Counted from the first letter of the stretch, positions 41,830 to 51,359 are shown. The stretch: 64,000 nucleotides of DNA from JAFAGX01 sp035624215 (GCA_035624215.1 DASPRY010000115.1:1-64000), one strand, 5' to 3'. Notes: generated by a model from the sequence alone, not told the origin. Translations and numbers: made by a program.

Positions 41830-42429
41830 ATGAAGTCTAATTCTAGATCGAAAACACTGCTTGTAATCTTGCTATCGGCTACGCTGCTTGCCACCGGCTG
41901 CAGCGCACATTGGATCAAGGTCGCGCTTGCCGACCTGCCCGTCCTCCTGCAAATGGCACTTAACATAGGCAGTCTTGCCACCACCCTGCAATCCGGAAAG
42001 CAGCTCAGCGCAACCGACGCTGCAGCCATTCAAAACATCTCCAACCAGGCAAGCCGGGATCTGAATTTGCTGCAGACCCTCTACAACGAGTACGAGGCAA
42101 GTCCGAGCGCCACTACGATCCAGGAGATCCAGAATGCAATCGCCGATATCAACAACAATCTGCCGGCTCTGCTGCAAGCGGCGCATGTCGCGGACCCAGT
42201 GCTCTCCGCCAGGGTTACGGCAGCCGTCAACCTCATACTCACCACGGTCAACAGCTTTGCTGCTCTCATCCCTCACTCGGCGGCGTCAGCTAGTGTTCAA
42301 CGGGTCACCCGCAAAGCAGTGACAGTTCCGCGGCCGGGAGATTTGAAAAAGCAGTGGAACCTGCAGGTATGCGGTCCCAGCGGAAAAGCCGAACTGGACT
42401 CCGCCCGCCTCTCCTGCGCAGTTCGCTGA
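41830..42429 (+). CDS. Predicted lipoprotein, helical
   Basis: A 199-residue protein with a lipoprotein signal: basic start MKSNSRSKTL, hydrophobic core and lipobox LLATGC, with Cys24 as the lipidated residue. The mature part is helical and rich in Ala, Leu, Gln and Asn (IQNISNQASRDLNLLQTLYNEYE). The last 40 residues are basic and may be less structured. AAGGAG lies before ATG 41830. It diverges from the FmdE-like gene with only 40 bp between starts. I do not recognise the family. Confidence 0.75.
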   Translation: MKSNSRSKTLLVILLSATLLATGCSAHWIKVALADLPVLLQMALNIGSLATTLQSGKQLSATDAAAIQNISNQASRDLNLLQTLYNEYEASPSATTIQEIQNAIADINNNLPALLQAAHVADPVLSARVTAAVNLILTTVNSFAALIPHSAASASVQRVTRKAVTVPRPGDLKKQWNLQVCGPSGKAELDSARLSCAVR

Positions 42430-42579
42430 ACTTTCTGACCCGCCCGCACGCCGTGCCCCGCGATTTCAGCCACAGCTTTGCGTTTGGATTTCCATCCCAG
42501 AAGCCCTGGAGTCTGAAGTCGCGGCCGCACGGCGTGCGGCTTCTTTGGTTCGTCCAGAAATCGCCTGGTCCTGACTCTC

Positions 42580-43158
42580 TCATGAAGTGTGCGACGATGT
42601 TTGCGGAATCGCGCGCAGCCGATGCCCCACCACGAAGATGTAGTGCAGGCCGGAGATTATCGTGAACGCAAATACTGCCCGCAAACACGTTAAGCGTGTA
42701 ATTGCGACCCACCGGCTGTGCTTGATCTCCAATAACAGAACAAAGAACACCGCAGCCACCTGAGCGAACGTATTCGCTTTTCCAAAAATGCTGGGGCTGA
42801 AATCGCGCAATCCGGCGATGGCATACAGAACTGCGCTGGCCGCCAAAATGGAGATGTCCCGGCTGAAAACCAGCACCGTAAACTTCCACGGAATCTTGTG
42901 CAGAATCGAAAGCACCAGAAAAACCGTGCTGAGCAATAGTTTGTCAGCAATCGGATCGAGGTATTGCCCCAGTATGGTTTGCTGCTTTAGGGTGCGGGCC
43001 AGCAAACCATCCAGGCCATCGCTGACTCCGGCAAGCACGAACAAAATCAGCGCCGCTTGATAGCGCCCTTCCACGAGTTTGATGACGATGAAAGGCAGGA
43101 ACACCATTCGCAGCAAGGTGAGCTGATTGGGAAAGCTCAGAACTTGCGACAGCTTCAC
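42580..43158 (-). CDS. pgsA: CDP-diacylglycerol-glycerol-3-phosphate 3-phosphatidyltransferase
   Basis: A 192-residue integral membrane enzyme making phosphatidylglycerophosphate. The CDP-alcohol phosphotransferase signature D-x2-DG-x2-AR-x8-G-x3-D-x3-D is read in SDGLDGLLARTLKQQ and ILGQYLDPIADKLLLS. Four to six hydrophobic helices flank it, and the start FPNQLTLLRMVFLPFIV is typical of PgsA. It is a single gene; its stop lies 150 bp from the convergent lipoprotein gene. Confidence 0.93.
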   Translation of the reverse strand: MKLSQVLSFPNQLTLLRMVFLPFIVIKLVEGRYQAALILFVLAGVSDGLDGLLARTLKQQTILGQYLDPIADKLLLSTVFLVLSILHKIPWKFTVLVFSRDISILAASAVLYAIAGLRDFSPSIFGKANTFAQVAAVFFVLLLEIKHSRWVAITRLTCLRAVFAFTIISGLHYIFVVGHRLRAIPQTSSHTS

Positions 43159-43562
43159 TGGCGCTCCTCGCGGGTCGGCTCCATTGTTGCGATTGTCGCC
43201 GGGAAAGGCTGGCTTGGCAAGCCACGGGCTGCTGCAACTATCTCAGTGCACAGTTCGTGCCGCGAAAATTGGCCCCTCTTGCAGGGGAGTAGGCCAGTAA
43301 ACATAGATACACAAATGTGTCATGACGCCGGCGAGTTACCCCCGGGGACTTTTGTAAATACCCAACTTTTTGTCACTTCACACGTCTAAGTCACCAATAT
43401 GTTTTTGGGCGGTGAGAACCTCTCCTCGTCCCAAAAGCGGACACGAATCTTTCACTTTCGGAACAAAGTGAAGGAACCCTGAGCAGCTGGCTTGCGTATC
43501 TGAGGAAGTTAGTGGTACGCAGGTCAATATTGCATCGGCAGCGGGGAGTCTGGAGCACAGTT
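43159..43562. other. Divergent spacer with a short hairpin
   Basis: About 400 bp between pgsA and the winged-helix gene. It contains a perfect palindrome TTCACTTT-CGGAAC-AAAGTGAA at 43451-43472, roughly 90 bases before the downstream start, possibly an operator or RNA hairpin. I see no RNA gene or ORF of note. Confidence 0.45.
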
Positions 43563-44093
43563 ATGCAGGACCGGCAGAACGGAACCCCTGGAGTCGTTGA
43601 AAGTTTTCTCAAGAATAGCGATCCCCATGTACAAGAGGTGGTAAAAACTGCGCACGAGGAATTGCGGCTGCTGTTGCGCCAGCGCGCTGAGATCATGAAA
43701 AGAATTGGCACTTTGAAACAGACTATCTCAGGCTTGGCCAACTTGTTTGGTGACGAAATTCTGGGCGAGGACTTGATGGAGTTGGTGGACCGCAAGACCG
43801 GAGGGCGCCAGCCGGGATTCACCAAAGCTTGCCGCCTGGTCTTGATGGAAGCCCGCAGCCCGCTCAGTGTGCGCGAGGTATGCGATCGAATTCAGCAGCG
43901 CATGCCGACGGTGCTCCTTCGGCACAAGGATCCACTCGCGTCCGTCACAACCGTACTCAACCGCCTGGTGGACTATGGCGAAGCTCAGAGCGTGCAACGG
44001 CCCAATGGCCGGCGCGCCTGGCAATGGATCTCCGATCCAGCAGTAATGTCACAACCGCGCCAGACGGGCGCCATGCCCGATTCGCACGTGTAG
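43563..44093 (+). CDS. Hypothetical winged-helix (HARE-HTH-like) protein
   Basis: A 176-residue protein. The first half is helical with coiled-coil character (VQEVVKTAHEELRLLLRQRAEIMKRIGTLKQTI in two blocks, about residues 23-55). The second half looks like a winged helix: ACRLVLMEARSPLSVREVCDRI, LASVTTVLNRLVDYGEAQSV and the wing NGRRAWQWI. This matches the general HARE-HTH or transcription-factor plan of a chromatin-linked DNA-binding module. Start ATG 43563 is preferred to 43512. Function is not known. Confidence 0.75.
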   Translation: MQDRQNGTPGVVESFLKNSDPHVQEVVKTAHEELRLLLRQRAEIMKRIGTLKQTISGLANLFGDEILGEDLMELVDRKTGGRQPGFTKACRLVLMEARSPLSVREVCDRIQQRMPTVLLRHKDPLASVTTVLNRLVDYGEAQSVQRPNGRRAWQWISDPAVMSQPRQTGAMPDSHV

Positions 44094-44143
44094 TTCGAAC
44101 TCTCCGGTCCAGCTGTTTTCCGAATTTTGGCGGTTCTCACGTC

Positions 44144-44854
44144 CTAGGCGGGCAGCAGCATTCCTTTCTCCAAGTGTCTGGTCACGTGCGCGTAGGAAGC
44201 AGCATGGGGATCGTGGGTGACCATAACAATCGTCTTGTGAAAATCCTCGTTCAATCGCTTCAGAATCTCAAGAATTTCGCCGGCCGAGTGACTATCAAGG
44301 TCGCCGGTAGGTTCGTCGGCAAGCAGCAGCGTGGGATCGCTCACTATCGCGCGAGCAATCGCCACCCGTTGTTCCTGCCCGCCTGAAAGCTGCTTGGGAA
44401 GATGGTTGGCACGGTCCTCAAGCCCGACCAGCTTTAAAGCCGTCATCACATGCTCCCGGCGTTGCTGCGCATTGAGCTTGGTTAGCAGGAGCGGCAGTTC
44501 AACATTTTCAAAAGCGGTGAGAACCGGGATGAGATTAAATGTTTGGAAAACATATCCAATATGCTCATTGCGCCAGCGCGCGGACTGGCGATCACTGAGG
44601 CGAAATACGTTCTCGCCCAATACCCGGAGTTCTCCTGAGGTGGGCCGATCAATTGCCGCGATCATATTTAACAGCGTCGTCTTGCCTGAACCGGAAGGCC
44701 CCATGAGTGCGAGGAAGTCCCCGGCCCCAATCTCGATCGACACGTCATCCAGGGCTTTCACTTCGAAGGCGTCGCGCTTGAAAATTTTGTTGACATTCTG
44801 CGCCTGAACAACTTTGGCTTGGGTGGCTGTATTCGCGATGGTGGCAGTGCTCAT
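44144..44854 (-). CDS. ABC transporter ATP-binding protein (MacB/LolD type)
   Basis: A 236-residue ATPase: Walker A MGPSGSGKTTLLNMI, Q-loop GYVFQTFNLIPVLTAFENVELPLL split, signature LSGGQEQRVAIARAI, Walker B TLLLADEPTGDLD, and switch His MVTHD. The 'VLTAFENVELPL' form is diagnostic for the MacB/LolD/FtsE group. The start overlaps the stop of the adaptor gene by 4 bp. It is the last gene of a four-gene minus-strand operon permease-permease-HlyD-ATPase. Confidence 0.95.
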   Translation of the reverse strand: MSTATIANTATQAKVVQAQNVNKIFKRDAFEVKALDDVSIEIGAGDFLALMGPSGSGKTTLLNMIAAIDRPTSGELRVLGENVFRLSDRQSARWRNEHIGYVFQTFNLIPVLTAFENVELPLLLTKLNAQQRREHVMTALKLVGLEDRANHLPKQLSGGQEQRVAIARAIVSDPTLLLADEPTGDLDSHSAGEILEILKRLNEDFHKTIVMVTHDPHAASYAHVTRHLEKGMLLPA

Positions 44855-46215
44855 GATTGCCCCTTGATTTTAATTTTGTCTCCGTCCTTCAAGCTTGGCG
44901 GCCCGGCGGTTATGACGTTCTCGCCCCCATTTAATCCCTTTACGATGAACCCGCTGCTCCGTTGCGAAACCACTTGCACTTCGCGCTCGAGCGCTTTGCC
45001 ATTGAAGGCAATCAGCACGACCTTCTTGCCGTTGTGATCGTGAATCGCGGAAGTCGGTACTAATATCCCAGCAACTTCTGGGCTCACAGATGTTTTTGTT
45101 TTGTCAGCCAGAAACTTCACCGTAGCGTTCATCTCCGGGCGCATGTATTCGTCCGGATTGAGGATTTGGACCTTTACCTGGACGGTTGCTTTCTGACGGT
45201 TGGCTTCGGGCGAAATCTCATGAATTTCGCCGTCATACTTGCGGTCCGGGTAGGCGTCCACTCCGACAATGCCTTTTTGCCGAGGGCCGAGTTTGGCGAA
45301 ATCGTCCTGCGCGATGTCGAGTTCCACTTGAATATCGTTAAGGTCAGCGAGAGCAACCACTTGACCTTGCGGCCCGCCTTCTGCCCCACTGGCAAACTGC
45401 GCGGTTACGAGCTCACCTTTCTCAGCTGTTCGTTCGAGAATCGTGCCGCTCACTGGAGCACGAATCACGGTTGCGTCCAACCATGATTTTGCGTAAGCCT
45501 CCTGGCCTTCTGCCTGCAGTAACGCACCTTTGGCACGTGCAATCTCTTCCGCACGGGGTCCGATCTTGGCAAGTCGCAAACCTTTCTCCAGGGAATTGAC
45601 CCGCTGCTGGTCGGCCTCAAATTTCGCGCTGGCATCGTCGAAGGCTTGCCGCGAAACCACCCCTTGTGCCCACAGTTGGCGATCGCGATCCAGAGTCAAT
45701 TTGTCATTGGCGAGCGTAGCCCGCGCTTCGTCCAGATTATGTTGCGCCTGATCGATTTCCTCCGGCCGCGACCCATGTTCCAGTTCCTCCAGGTAAGCAC
45801 GAGCGTTTTCCGCCGCCCCTTTAGCTTGCTCATATTGAGCGCGAAATTCGTCATCTTCGAGCCGCACCAGCATTTGACCCTGCTTGACCTTATCGCCTTT
45901 TTCCACCCCGATCCACGCAACCCTCCCTGTGACCTTTGAGTTCACGTTGATCTTATGGTGAGGCACAATGTAGCCGCTGGCCGTGAGAACCACACCGGCA
46001 ACATCCCCGCTGTTCTCTGCCTGCGCACGCACTACCTCGACCTCGGGGACACCCGAATCCAATAGCCTGAAGGCGATGCTCCCCACGCCAAGCAGGGCAA
46101 CGACCGCAATTCCGATGATGATGTAGCGTCGGGCCCAAGGCGCCGACTCTCCGCCAGGTGCTGAGCGGTCTATTCGCAGGCCTTGCAATTCGGCGTGTTT
46201 CGTGTCAAGCGGCAT
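44851..46215 (-). CDS. HlyD/MacA-type periplasmic adaptor
   Basis: A 454-residue membrane-fusion protein. One N-terminal membrane helix (about residues 29-49, YIIIGIAVVALLGVGSIAF) is followed by the lipoyl half-motif GVVLTASGYIVPHHKINVNSK, a long alpha-hairpin coiled coil (about 120-220) and the second lipoyl and beta-barrel domains (IRAPVSGTILERTAEKGELV). It would connect the inner-membrane permeases to an outer-membrane channel. No TolC-type gene is present here. Confidence 0.92.
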   Translation of the reverse strand: MPLDTKHAELQGLRIDRSAPGGESAPWARRYIIIGIAVVALLGVGSIAFRLLDSGVPEVEVVRAQAENSGDVAGVVLTASGYIVPHHKINVNSKVTGRVAWIGVEKGDKVKQGQMLVRLEDDEFRAQYEQAKGAAENARAYLEELEHGSRPEEIDQAQHNLDEARATLANDKLTLDRDRQLWAQGVVSRQAFDDASAKFEADQQRVNSLEKGLRLAKIGPRAEEIARAKGALLQAEGQEAYAKSWLDATVIRAPVSGTILERTAEKGELVTAQFASGAEGGPQGQVVALADLNDIQVELDIAQDDFAKLGPRQKGIVGVDAYPDRKYDGEIHEISPEANRQKATVQVKVQILNPDEYMRPEMNATVKFLADKTKTSVSPEVAGILVPTSAIHDHNGKKVVLIAFNGKALEREVQVVSQRSSGFIVKGLNGGENVITAGPPSLKDGDKIKIKGQS

Positions 46216-46264
46216 ATATCAGCTATAGCTTAGGCACAGTCGAGAACCTACACACCACATCTTC

Positions 46265-47428
46265 CTAATCTCTCAACGAAGCCAGTATCTCGCGTCGGGC
46301 GGCATGCCACGCCGGAGCAATTCCGCCGAACAAGCCCATGATCACGGCAAAAATAACTGCCGAGCCTACCACCCCCGGCGTCATACGCAAGCTGAACACG
46401 GCTTCGCTGAATGTGACCGGATTGTTTGTACCGGTCGTCATACCGTTAAACGGCAGCATCAATACAATCCCGACCAGCGCACCCAGCAGGGACAGCATGA
46501 CGGACTCGAAAACAAACGAAGTCAGAATGCTGGGCCGGGAGAAGCCGATTACTCGCAAGGTAGCGATCTCCCGCGCACGATAGGCCACAGCTGCGTACAT
46601 GGTGTTCATGGCGGCAAAGCAAGAGCCAATTCCCATGATCACAGCTACGATCATGCCAACGAACTTGATGGGAGTGCCGGAACTGGTCTGCTTCGCCCAA
46701 TAATCGGTCTCCAGCATGCCGTTGAGTTTCAGCCGTTGATCATCGCTCACACGGTTTTTCAATGCATCGGCCGCAACCGGATCGGTGGCGCGGATAAGCA
46801 CCGAGTTGTAGGTGGTGCGGTCAAAGTCAGCGGCCAGCTGGTTAACGTCGCCCCAGATTTCCGAATCGTGCGCCGTGCCGCCGGCATCGAAAATGCCAAC
46901 GATCGTCCACGGCCCCTTGCCAATCCACATGCTGTCACCGATGTTGGCCTGCGCAAAGCGGTTGTGAATTGACTTGCTGACGACGATCTCGCGCTGCCCG
47001 GCGTTGAACCAGCGGCCAGCCACCAGCTTGGCTTCGGGGCGCATCGCAATACCACTAGCCGAGAGATATCGCACCGTGACGTTGGTTTCCCCGGTGCCGT
47101 CGTTTCTGGGAAGGACGACTACCAGCAAATCTTCCCCGGAAATCAAAGGTTGGCCCTGGGCATCGCGTGCCACGCCGGGCAGATCTTTCATAATCGGTAA
47201 AGCGTCGCGATCCACGCCGCCCGCGGCCAGCTCCGCAGTTGAACCTTTCCGCAACACCAGCACATTCAATGGGTCGCCACTACCGCGAAATGCGGCATTG
47301 AGGCCAGCCAGCAGCGCCATGATGAAAATGGCGGTTGTGACGGTCAACGCAATTCCCAGCGCGGTCATGATGGTTGCGCTCTTGCGCAGCTTCAGGTTCC
47401 GGACATTGTATTGAATAGGAACCGCCAT
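46265..47428 (-). CDS. ABC transporter permease (MacB/FtsX family), second
   Basis: A 387-residue permease with the MacB topology: N-terminal helix (ATIMTALGIALTVTTAIFIMALLAGL), a large periplasmic domain (about 60-255) and three C-terminal helices including AYRAREIATLRVIGFSRPSIL, the FtsX signature. It begins 11 bp after the other permease gene, and both likely form one heterodimeric exporter. Confidence 0.92.
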   Translation of the reverse strand: MAVPIQYNVRNLKLRKSATIMTALGIALTVTTAIFIMALLAGLNAAFRGSGDPLNVLVLRKGSTAELAAGGVDRDALPIMKDLPGVARDAQGQPLISGEDLLVVVLPRNDGTGETNVTVRYLSASGIAMRPEAKLVAGRWFNAGQREIVVSKSIHNRFAQANIGDSMWIGKGPWTIVGIFDAGGTAHDSEIWGDVNQLAADFDRTTYNSVLIRATDPVAADALKNRVSDDQRLKLNGMLETDYWAKQTSSGTPIKFVGMIVAVIMGIGSCFAAMNTMYAAVAYRAREIATLRVIGFSRPSILTSFVFESVMLSLLGALVGIVLMLPFNGMTTGTNNPVTFSEAVFSLRMTPGVVGSAVIFAVIMGLFGGIAPAWHAARREILASLRD

Positions 47429-47439
47429 ATTTGTCTCCG

Positions 47440-48591
47440 CTAGCCGATGTGCCTTAGTCCCTCGACAATGTTTCGCCGTGAGGCATTAAACGCGGGCACA
47501 AACGAACTTACCAGTCCCACAGTCGCTCCCACCAGGACCGCGACTATCACCTCCGGTACACTGAAAGACACCCCCGTGAGGAACAATCCCATTTGCGGCG
47601 ACCGGGCCAGCACATAAACCAGCCCTGAGGCCGCAATCGCGCCCAGCAATCCGCCAAACGCTGCCAGACTCACGGATTCGCCCATAAACAACGCCAGCAC
47701 CGTTCCGCGCGTGAAGCCCAGGGTTTTTAATAGCGCCACTTCCCGAGTGCGTTCGCGGATGGACATCGCCATGGTGTTCGCCGAAACCAACAGAGTGGCA
47801 AAGACCACAGCCGCACAGATGCTGAGAATGAAGCCCTTCACATTGCCCAGCATGGCAATCCAATCCAGGTTGAAAGCCTTCTCGCTCTCAGATTTGGTGG
47901 GCCGGTCCGTGTTGCGAAATTGCGTGTCGATGGCCTTTGCTACTTGCGGCACACTTTGTGGCGAGTCGGCCAGCACACCGAAGAAGCCCACGTAACCCTT
48001 TACTCGCGGCCAGCCCTCATCGATGTAGGTATTGTTGAAGTACACGGTTTCTGTCGGTTGCGGCGCCGTAAACATGCCGCGTACCGTAAGCTCCAGGTCG
48101 AGCGGGAAAATTGTGCCCTTGATGTGAATGCGGTCACCAACTTTCCATCCATATTTCTTGGCTAACTCAGCATCCGCCACGCATCCGGCCCGGTCTTTTT
48201 TCCACGCTTCCAGTTGGTCCGCCGGAATGTGAAAGTCCCTCTGCACATCGAAAATCTCATTCGGGTCTGTACCGAATTGCGCGAAAAAGTGTTCCGGCTT
48301 GTCATCAATATATTGACCGCCAAACCAGGTTTCATTGACCACATTCTTCACGCCAGCGATCGAGCGGATTTTCTCGCGATAGGAGATTGGCAAAAATTGC
48401 GCCAGCGAAACCTTGTGGCGCACTATCAATCGCTGAGCCGATTCCGCAGTGCCCTCCGACATGTAGAAGGCGCGCCAGATGGTCATCATGACCGTCAGCA
48501 ATAACAGGGAAAAACTGATGCTCAGCAGCGTCAGCAAGCTGCGGCGCTTGTTGCGAAACGCATTCTTACGGACAAACCTGGGCAGGGTCAT
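47440..48591 (-). CDS. ABC transporter permease (MacB/FtsX family), first
   Basis: A 383-residue permease with the same plan as its neighbour: N-terminal helix (RRSLLTLLSISFSLLLLTVMMTI), periplasmic MacB-PCD domain, and three C-terminal helices with SIRERTREVALLKTLGFTRG. First gene of the exporter operon; GGAG precedes its ATG at 48591. The divergent pseudokinase gene shares its upstream region. Substrate unknown; peptides, lipoproteins or antibiotics are typical for the family. Confidence 0.92.
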   Translation of the reverse strand: MTLPRFVRKNAFRNKRRSLLTLLSISFSLLLLTVMMTIWRAFYMSEGTAESAQRLIVRHKVSLAQFLPISYREKIRSIAGVKNVVNETWFGGQYIDDKPEHFFAQFGTDPNEIFDVQRDFHIPADQLEAWKKDRAGCVADAELAKKYGWKVGDRIHIKGTIFPLDLELTVRGMFTAPQPTETVYFNNTYIDEGWPRVKGYVGFFGVLADSPQSVPQVAKAIDTQFRNTDRPTKSESEKAFNLDWIAMLGNVKGFILSICAAVVFATLLVSANTMAMSIRERTREVALLKTLGFTRGTVLALFMGESVSLAAFGGLLGAIAASGLVYVLARSPQMGLFLTGVSFSVPEVIVAVLVGATVGLVSSFVPAFNASRRNIVEGLRHIG

Positions 48592-48996
48592 GTTCGAACT
48601 CCAGGAGAAACATGGTGCGCTATCGGGCGGGGCTCGCGGATAGAACTAAGAATAGCTGATGGACCCACCCGCCACAACCAGCTTCCATCAACATCATCTG
48701 TCAACCACTTTCCGTTAGGCAGTGGAGATCGTCACCGATCCAAAGTGACAAATGTCATTCGCACTCTCTCTTTATATAACGGCCGGGGAAGAGAAATGTC
48801 ACGACCACGAGTTTTCCTTGGTTCGTCGAAAGACGTGGTCTTGGGAGAGGCATCTTTTTCGCCGTTACTACTTGTGAAATCACTTTCGTAACTCCCCTCC
48901 TGTCCAGAGTCGAGCTATGCTAATGGTCACTCCTCCCTCCGGAAGCCTCGCCAGATCGCTACGGCCTTTCTTCGCCTGTGCGAGGGGCAGGGAGCA
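48592..48996. other. Shared upstream region of the exporter operon and pseudokinase gene
   Basis: About 405 bp without a gene. It holds a TGACA-AA-TGTCA palindrome followed by a TATATAA box (listed separately) and an AT-poor stretch up to the kinase start. I see no ORF or RNA gene supported in it. Confidence 0.5.
48746..48779 (+). promoter_or_regulatory. Operator-like palindrome and -10 box ahead of the pseudokinase gene
   Basis: TGACA-AA-TGTCA at 48746-48757 is a perfect palindrome, and TATATAA lies at 48773-48779. TGTCAT would stand at the -35 position 16 bases before TATAAC, so a repressor at the palindrome could cover the promoter. The start codon is over 200 bases downstream. Assignment to the plus strand is tentative. 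Confidence 0.4.
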
Positions 48997-51354
48997 ATGT
49001 CGAATCAAATCGGACGTTTTGAAATAGTCAGCGAAATCGCGCATAACGACGCCAGTTCCGTCTACAAAGCTACCGACACGGAAAGCAAACAAACCGTGGC
49101 ATTAAAAGTGATCCGCCTCGCGTCGCTCGGCGAGCAGGGGGCGGCGCTGGTGAAGAGCATTCTTGAAGAGGCCGAAGCCAGCAAGGTTCTCAACAGCCAC
49201 AATATTGCTCTGTTATACGGTGCGGGAGAAATTGAGGGCAATCTCTGCGCGTCCATGGAGTACGTCCAAGGCAACAGCGTGGCCACCATGCTGGCCCGCA
49301 AAGAAGGATTTTCGATCTGGGATTTGCAGGATATTGCCCGCCAAAGCTGTCAGGGACTCGATCACGCTCACATCCGCAAGGTCTTTCATTGTGCCTTGGA
49401 GCCCGCCAAAATCATGGTGCAGTGGGATGGTATCGTCAAAACCCTGGGATTCGGCGTCTCGAGCACCGGACTCTATGCCTCGCAGGCTTGCGGCAAGCCC
49501 GCGCAAGTTCTGCACTACATGTCTCCCGAGCAACTCAAGGGAGACCCCCTTGATGCCCGCTCGAACCTGTTTAGCCTTGGGGCCATTCTGTACGAGATGG
49601 TCACTGAACGTAAGGCGTTCGAGGGAGAAGACGCGGACCAGGTCCGCCAGGCCATTCTGGAAAACACACCTGTCGCCCCAGACCAGATCAATCGCAAGAT
49701 TCATCCCGGCCTGAATGCCGTGATCATGAAGGCAATCGCCAAGGCGCCGGAAGAGCGTTACCAATCCGGACAAGAACTGGTGAACGATCTGGAGAAATGC
49801 AAGGAAAGCACAGCCAAAGCGGCAGCCAAACCTGCCGCGCCAAAACCGGCCGCAAAAGCACCAATCAAACCAGCCCAGGCTCCTGCGGCGCAAGCGCCGC
49901 TCACTCGGGCGGCTGCGGCCACAGGCGGCCCGACCAGTCGTCCGACGGCAACAAAAGCCGTAGCTTCTGGGCCGACGGAGTCACACCCGCTACCTCCAAA
50001 GAGCCCGGCTTCAGTTAATTCAGAAACCATGTCTGCAGCTGTCGAGGAGTCACAAACCGAGTCGCCGCGCATCGCGGTCGATCCGATGATGGACGAGAGC
50101 AGACAGCCAGGGGCCAGCGGCCCGAGCTTTTCCGACATCGATGAGTTGCCGCCTCTTAAAGAAGTCTATGTTGAGCCTCCGCCAATTTCGCACGAAACGT
50201 CAGAACCGATCGAGTCCGCGAAGCCGGTTGCGTCTAACCAGGCGGAGCCCGAAAAACCTAAAATGCGGCCGGGGGAAACGGCCAAAAAGGCAGTGGGGGA
50301 AATCAAGCAGACCCCTCCGCACCTGTTCATTTATTCGATTGCCGCTGCCGCCGCCATCATTCTGTTGGCCGTAGCAGGGATTGCCTATCACATCCACTCC
50401 GGTGAGGCGGATGATGACAGCATCCCGGTGGAGTCGACCTCGACCCAAGTCACGCCGGCGCCCGGCAATCCGCCGGCCCAATCGGCTGCACCTGCCGTCA
50501 CTTCTCCACCCGCGCCAGCGACCGCACCGCCTGAAGTGGTTGCAGCGCCGCCGGCACAGGAAGCGCCACCGCTCTCGGTAACGCCCAAACACCCCCGTAC
50601 GAAGAAGTCTGCGCGCGCGACCCGACAGGCAGCGCCAAGCATTGTTCCCGGACAGCTGAATGTCGATTCAAATCCTCCAGGCGCGCAGATCACCATCGAT
50701 GGAAAGAAAGTAGCATCGCTCACGCCGCTTAACGTCATCGAATTGTTACCCGGTCATCACACCATCACCATCAGCAAGTCTGGCTACGCCTCCGAGACGC
50801 GTGCCATTGATGTCACCGCGGGAAGCAAATCGTCTGTCAGCGTGCAACTCGCTCCCACCACTGCAACCGTGGCTGCCAACAGCGACCCGGGGGGCGCAAC
50901 CGTATGGATCGATGGTCGCGACACTGGCCGGACGACGCCGACCCAGATTTCTCTCGATAAGCCGGGCAGTCATACCTTCGTATTCAAGAAGCAGGGCTAC
51001 TTGGATGAAACCGCTAACGCCAACGTGCAGATCGGGCAGACTCTGCAGTTAGCCCCCAGCTTGCGCCCGCTGGGCAATACCGACGACATCAAGATCGGCG
51101 GCAAGTTCAAGAAGGTGTTTGGCGGCTCCGAAACCGCTGGCATGGGAACTGTTAGTGTGAAGACTCAGCCCAAGGGTGCGCAGATCGCGGTCAACAGTCA
51201 CGTCGTGGACAAATCTTCGCCCGTGACGTTCTATCTCAATCCCGGCAACTACGTGATTGACATCACGATGTCCGGCTTCAAGAGCATTGAAAAAGTGATC
51301 ACGGTTGAGAAAAACGGTAAGGTTGTCGTTGAAGAAAACCTCGATCGAGAGTAA
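48997..51354 (+). CDS. Membrane pseudokinase with three PEGA domains
   Basis: A 785-residue Hanks-type kinase-fold protein. The kinase-like domain (residues 7-268) keeps VALK (K37) but has lost catalysis: the glycine loop reads IAHNDASSVY, HRDLKPxN reads HCALEPAK (131-138; catalytic Asp is Ala133), DFG reads GFG (151-153), and the helix-F Asp is Asn190. SPEQLKGDPLDARS still resembles the activation segment end. An Ala/Pro-rich linker (270-440), a membrane helix (443-466), a second Pro-rich linker and three PEGA repeats (about 552-619, 623-690, 717-785) follow. It probably signals across the membrane by binding rather than phosphorylating. Confidence 0.9.
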   Translation: MSNQIGRFEIVSEIAHNDASSVYKATDTESKQTVALKVIRLASLGEQGAALVKSILEEAEASKVLNSHNIALLYGAGEIEGNLCASMEYVQGNSVATMLARKEGFSIWDLQDIARQSCQGLDHAHIRKVFHCALEPAKIMVQWDGIVKTLGFGVSSTGLYASQACGKPAQVLHYMSPEQLKGDPLDARSNLFSLGAILYEMVTERKAFEGEDADQVRQAILENTPVAPDQINRKIHPGLNAVIMKAIAKAPEERYQSGQELVNDLEKCKESTAKAAAKPAAPKPAAKAPIKPAQAPAAQAPLTRAAAATGGPTSRPTATKAVASGPTESHPLPPKSPASVNSETMSAAVEESQTESPRIAVDPMMDESRQPGASGPSFSDIDELPPLKEVYVEPPPISHETSEPIESAKPVASNQAEPEKPKMRPGETAKKAVGEIKQTPPHLFIYSIAAAAAIILLAVAGIAYHIHSGEADDDSIPVESTSTQVTPAPGNPPAQSAAPAVTSPPAPATAPPEVVAAPPAQEAPPLSVTPKHPRTKKSARATRQAAPSIVPGQLNVDSNPPGAQITIDGKKVASLTPLNVIELLPGHHTITISKSGYASETRAIDVTAGSKSSVSVQLAPTTATVAANSDPGGATVWIDGRDTGRTTPTQISLDKPGSHTFVFKKQGYLDETANANVQIGQTLQLAPSLRPLGNTDDIKIGGKFKKVFGGSETAGMGTVSVKTQPKGAQIAVNSHVVDKSSPVTFYLNPGNYVIDITMSGFKSIEKVITVEKNGKVVVEENLDRE

Positions 51355-51359
51355 GAAGT

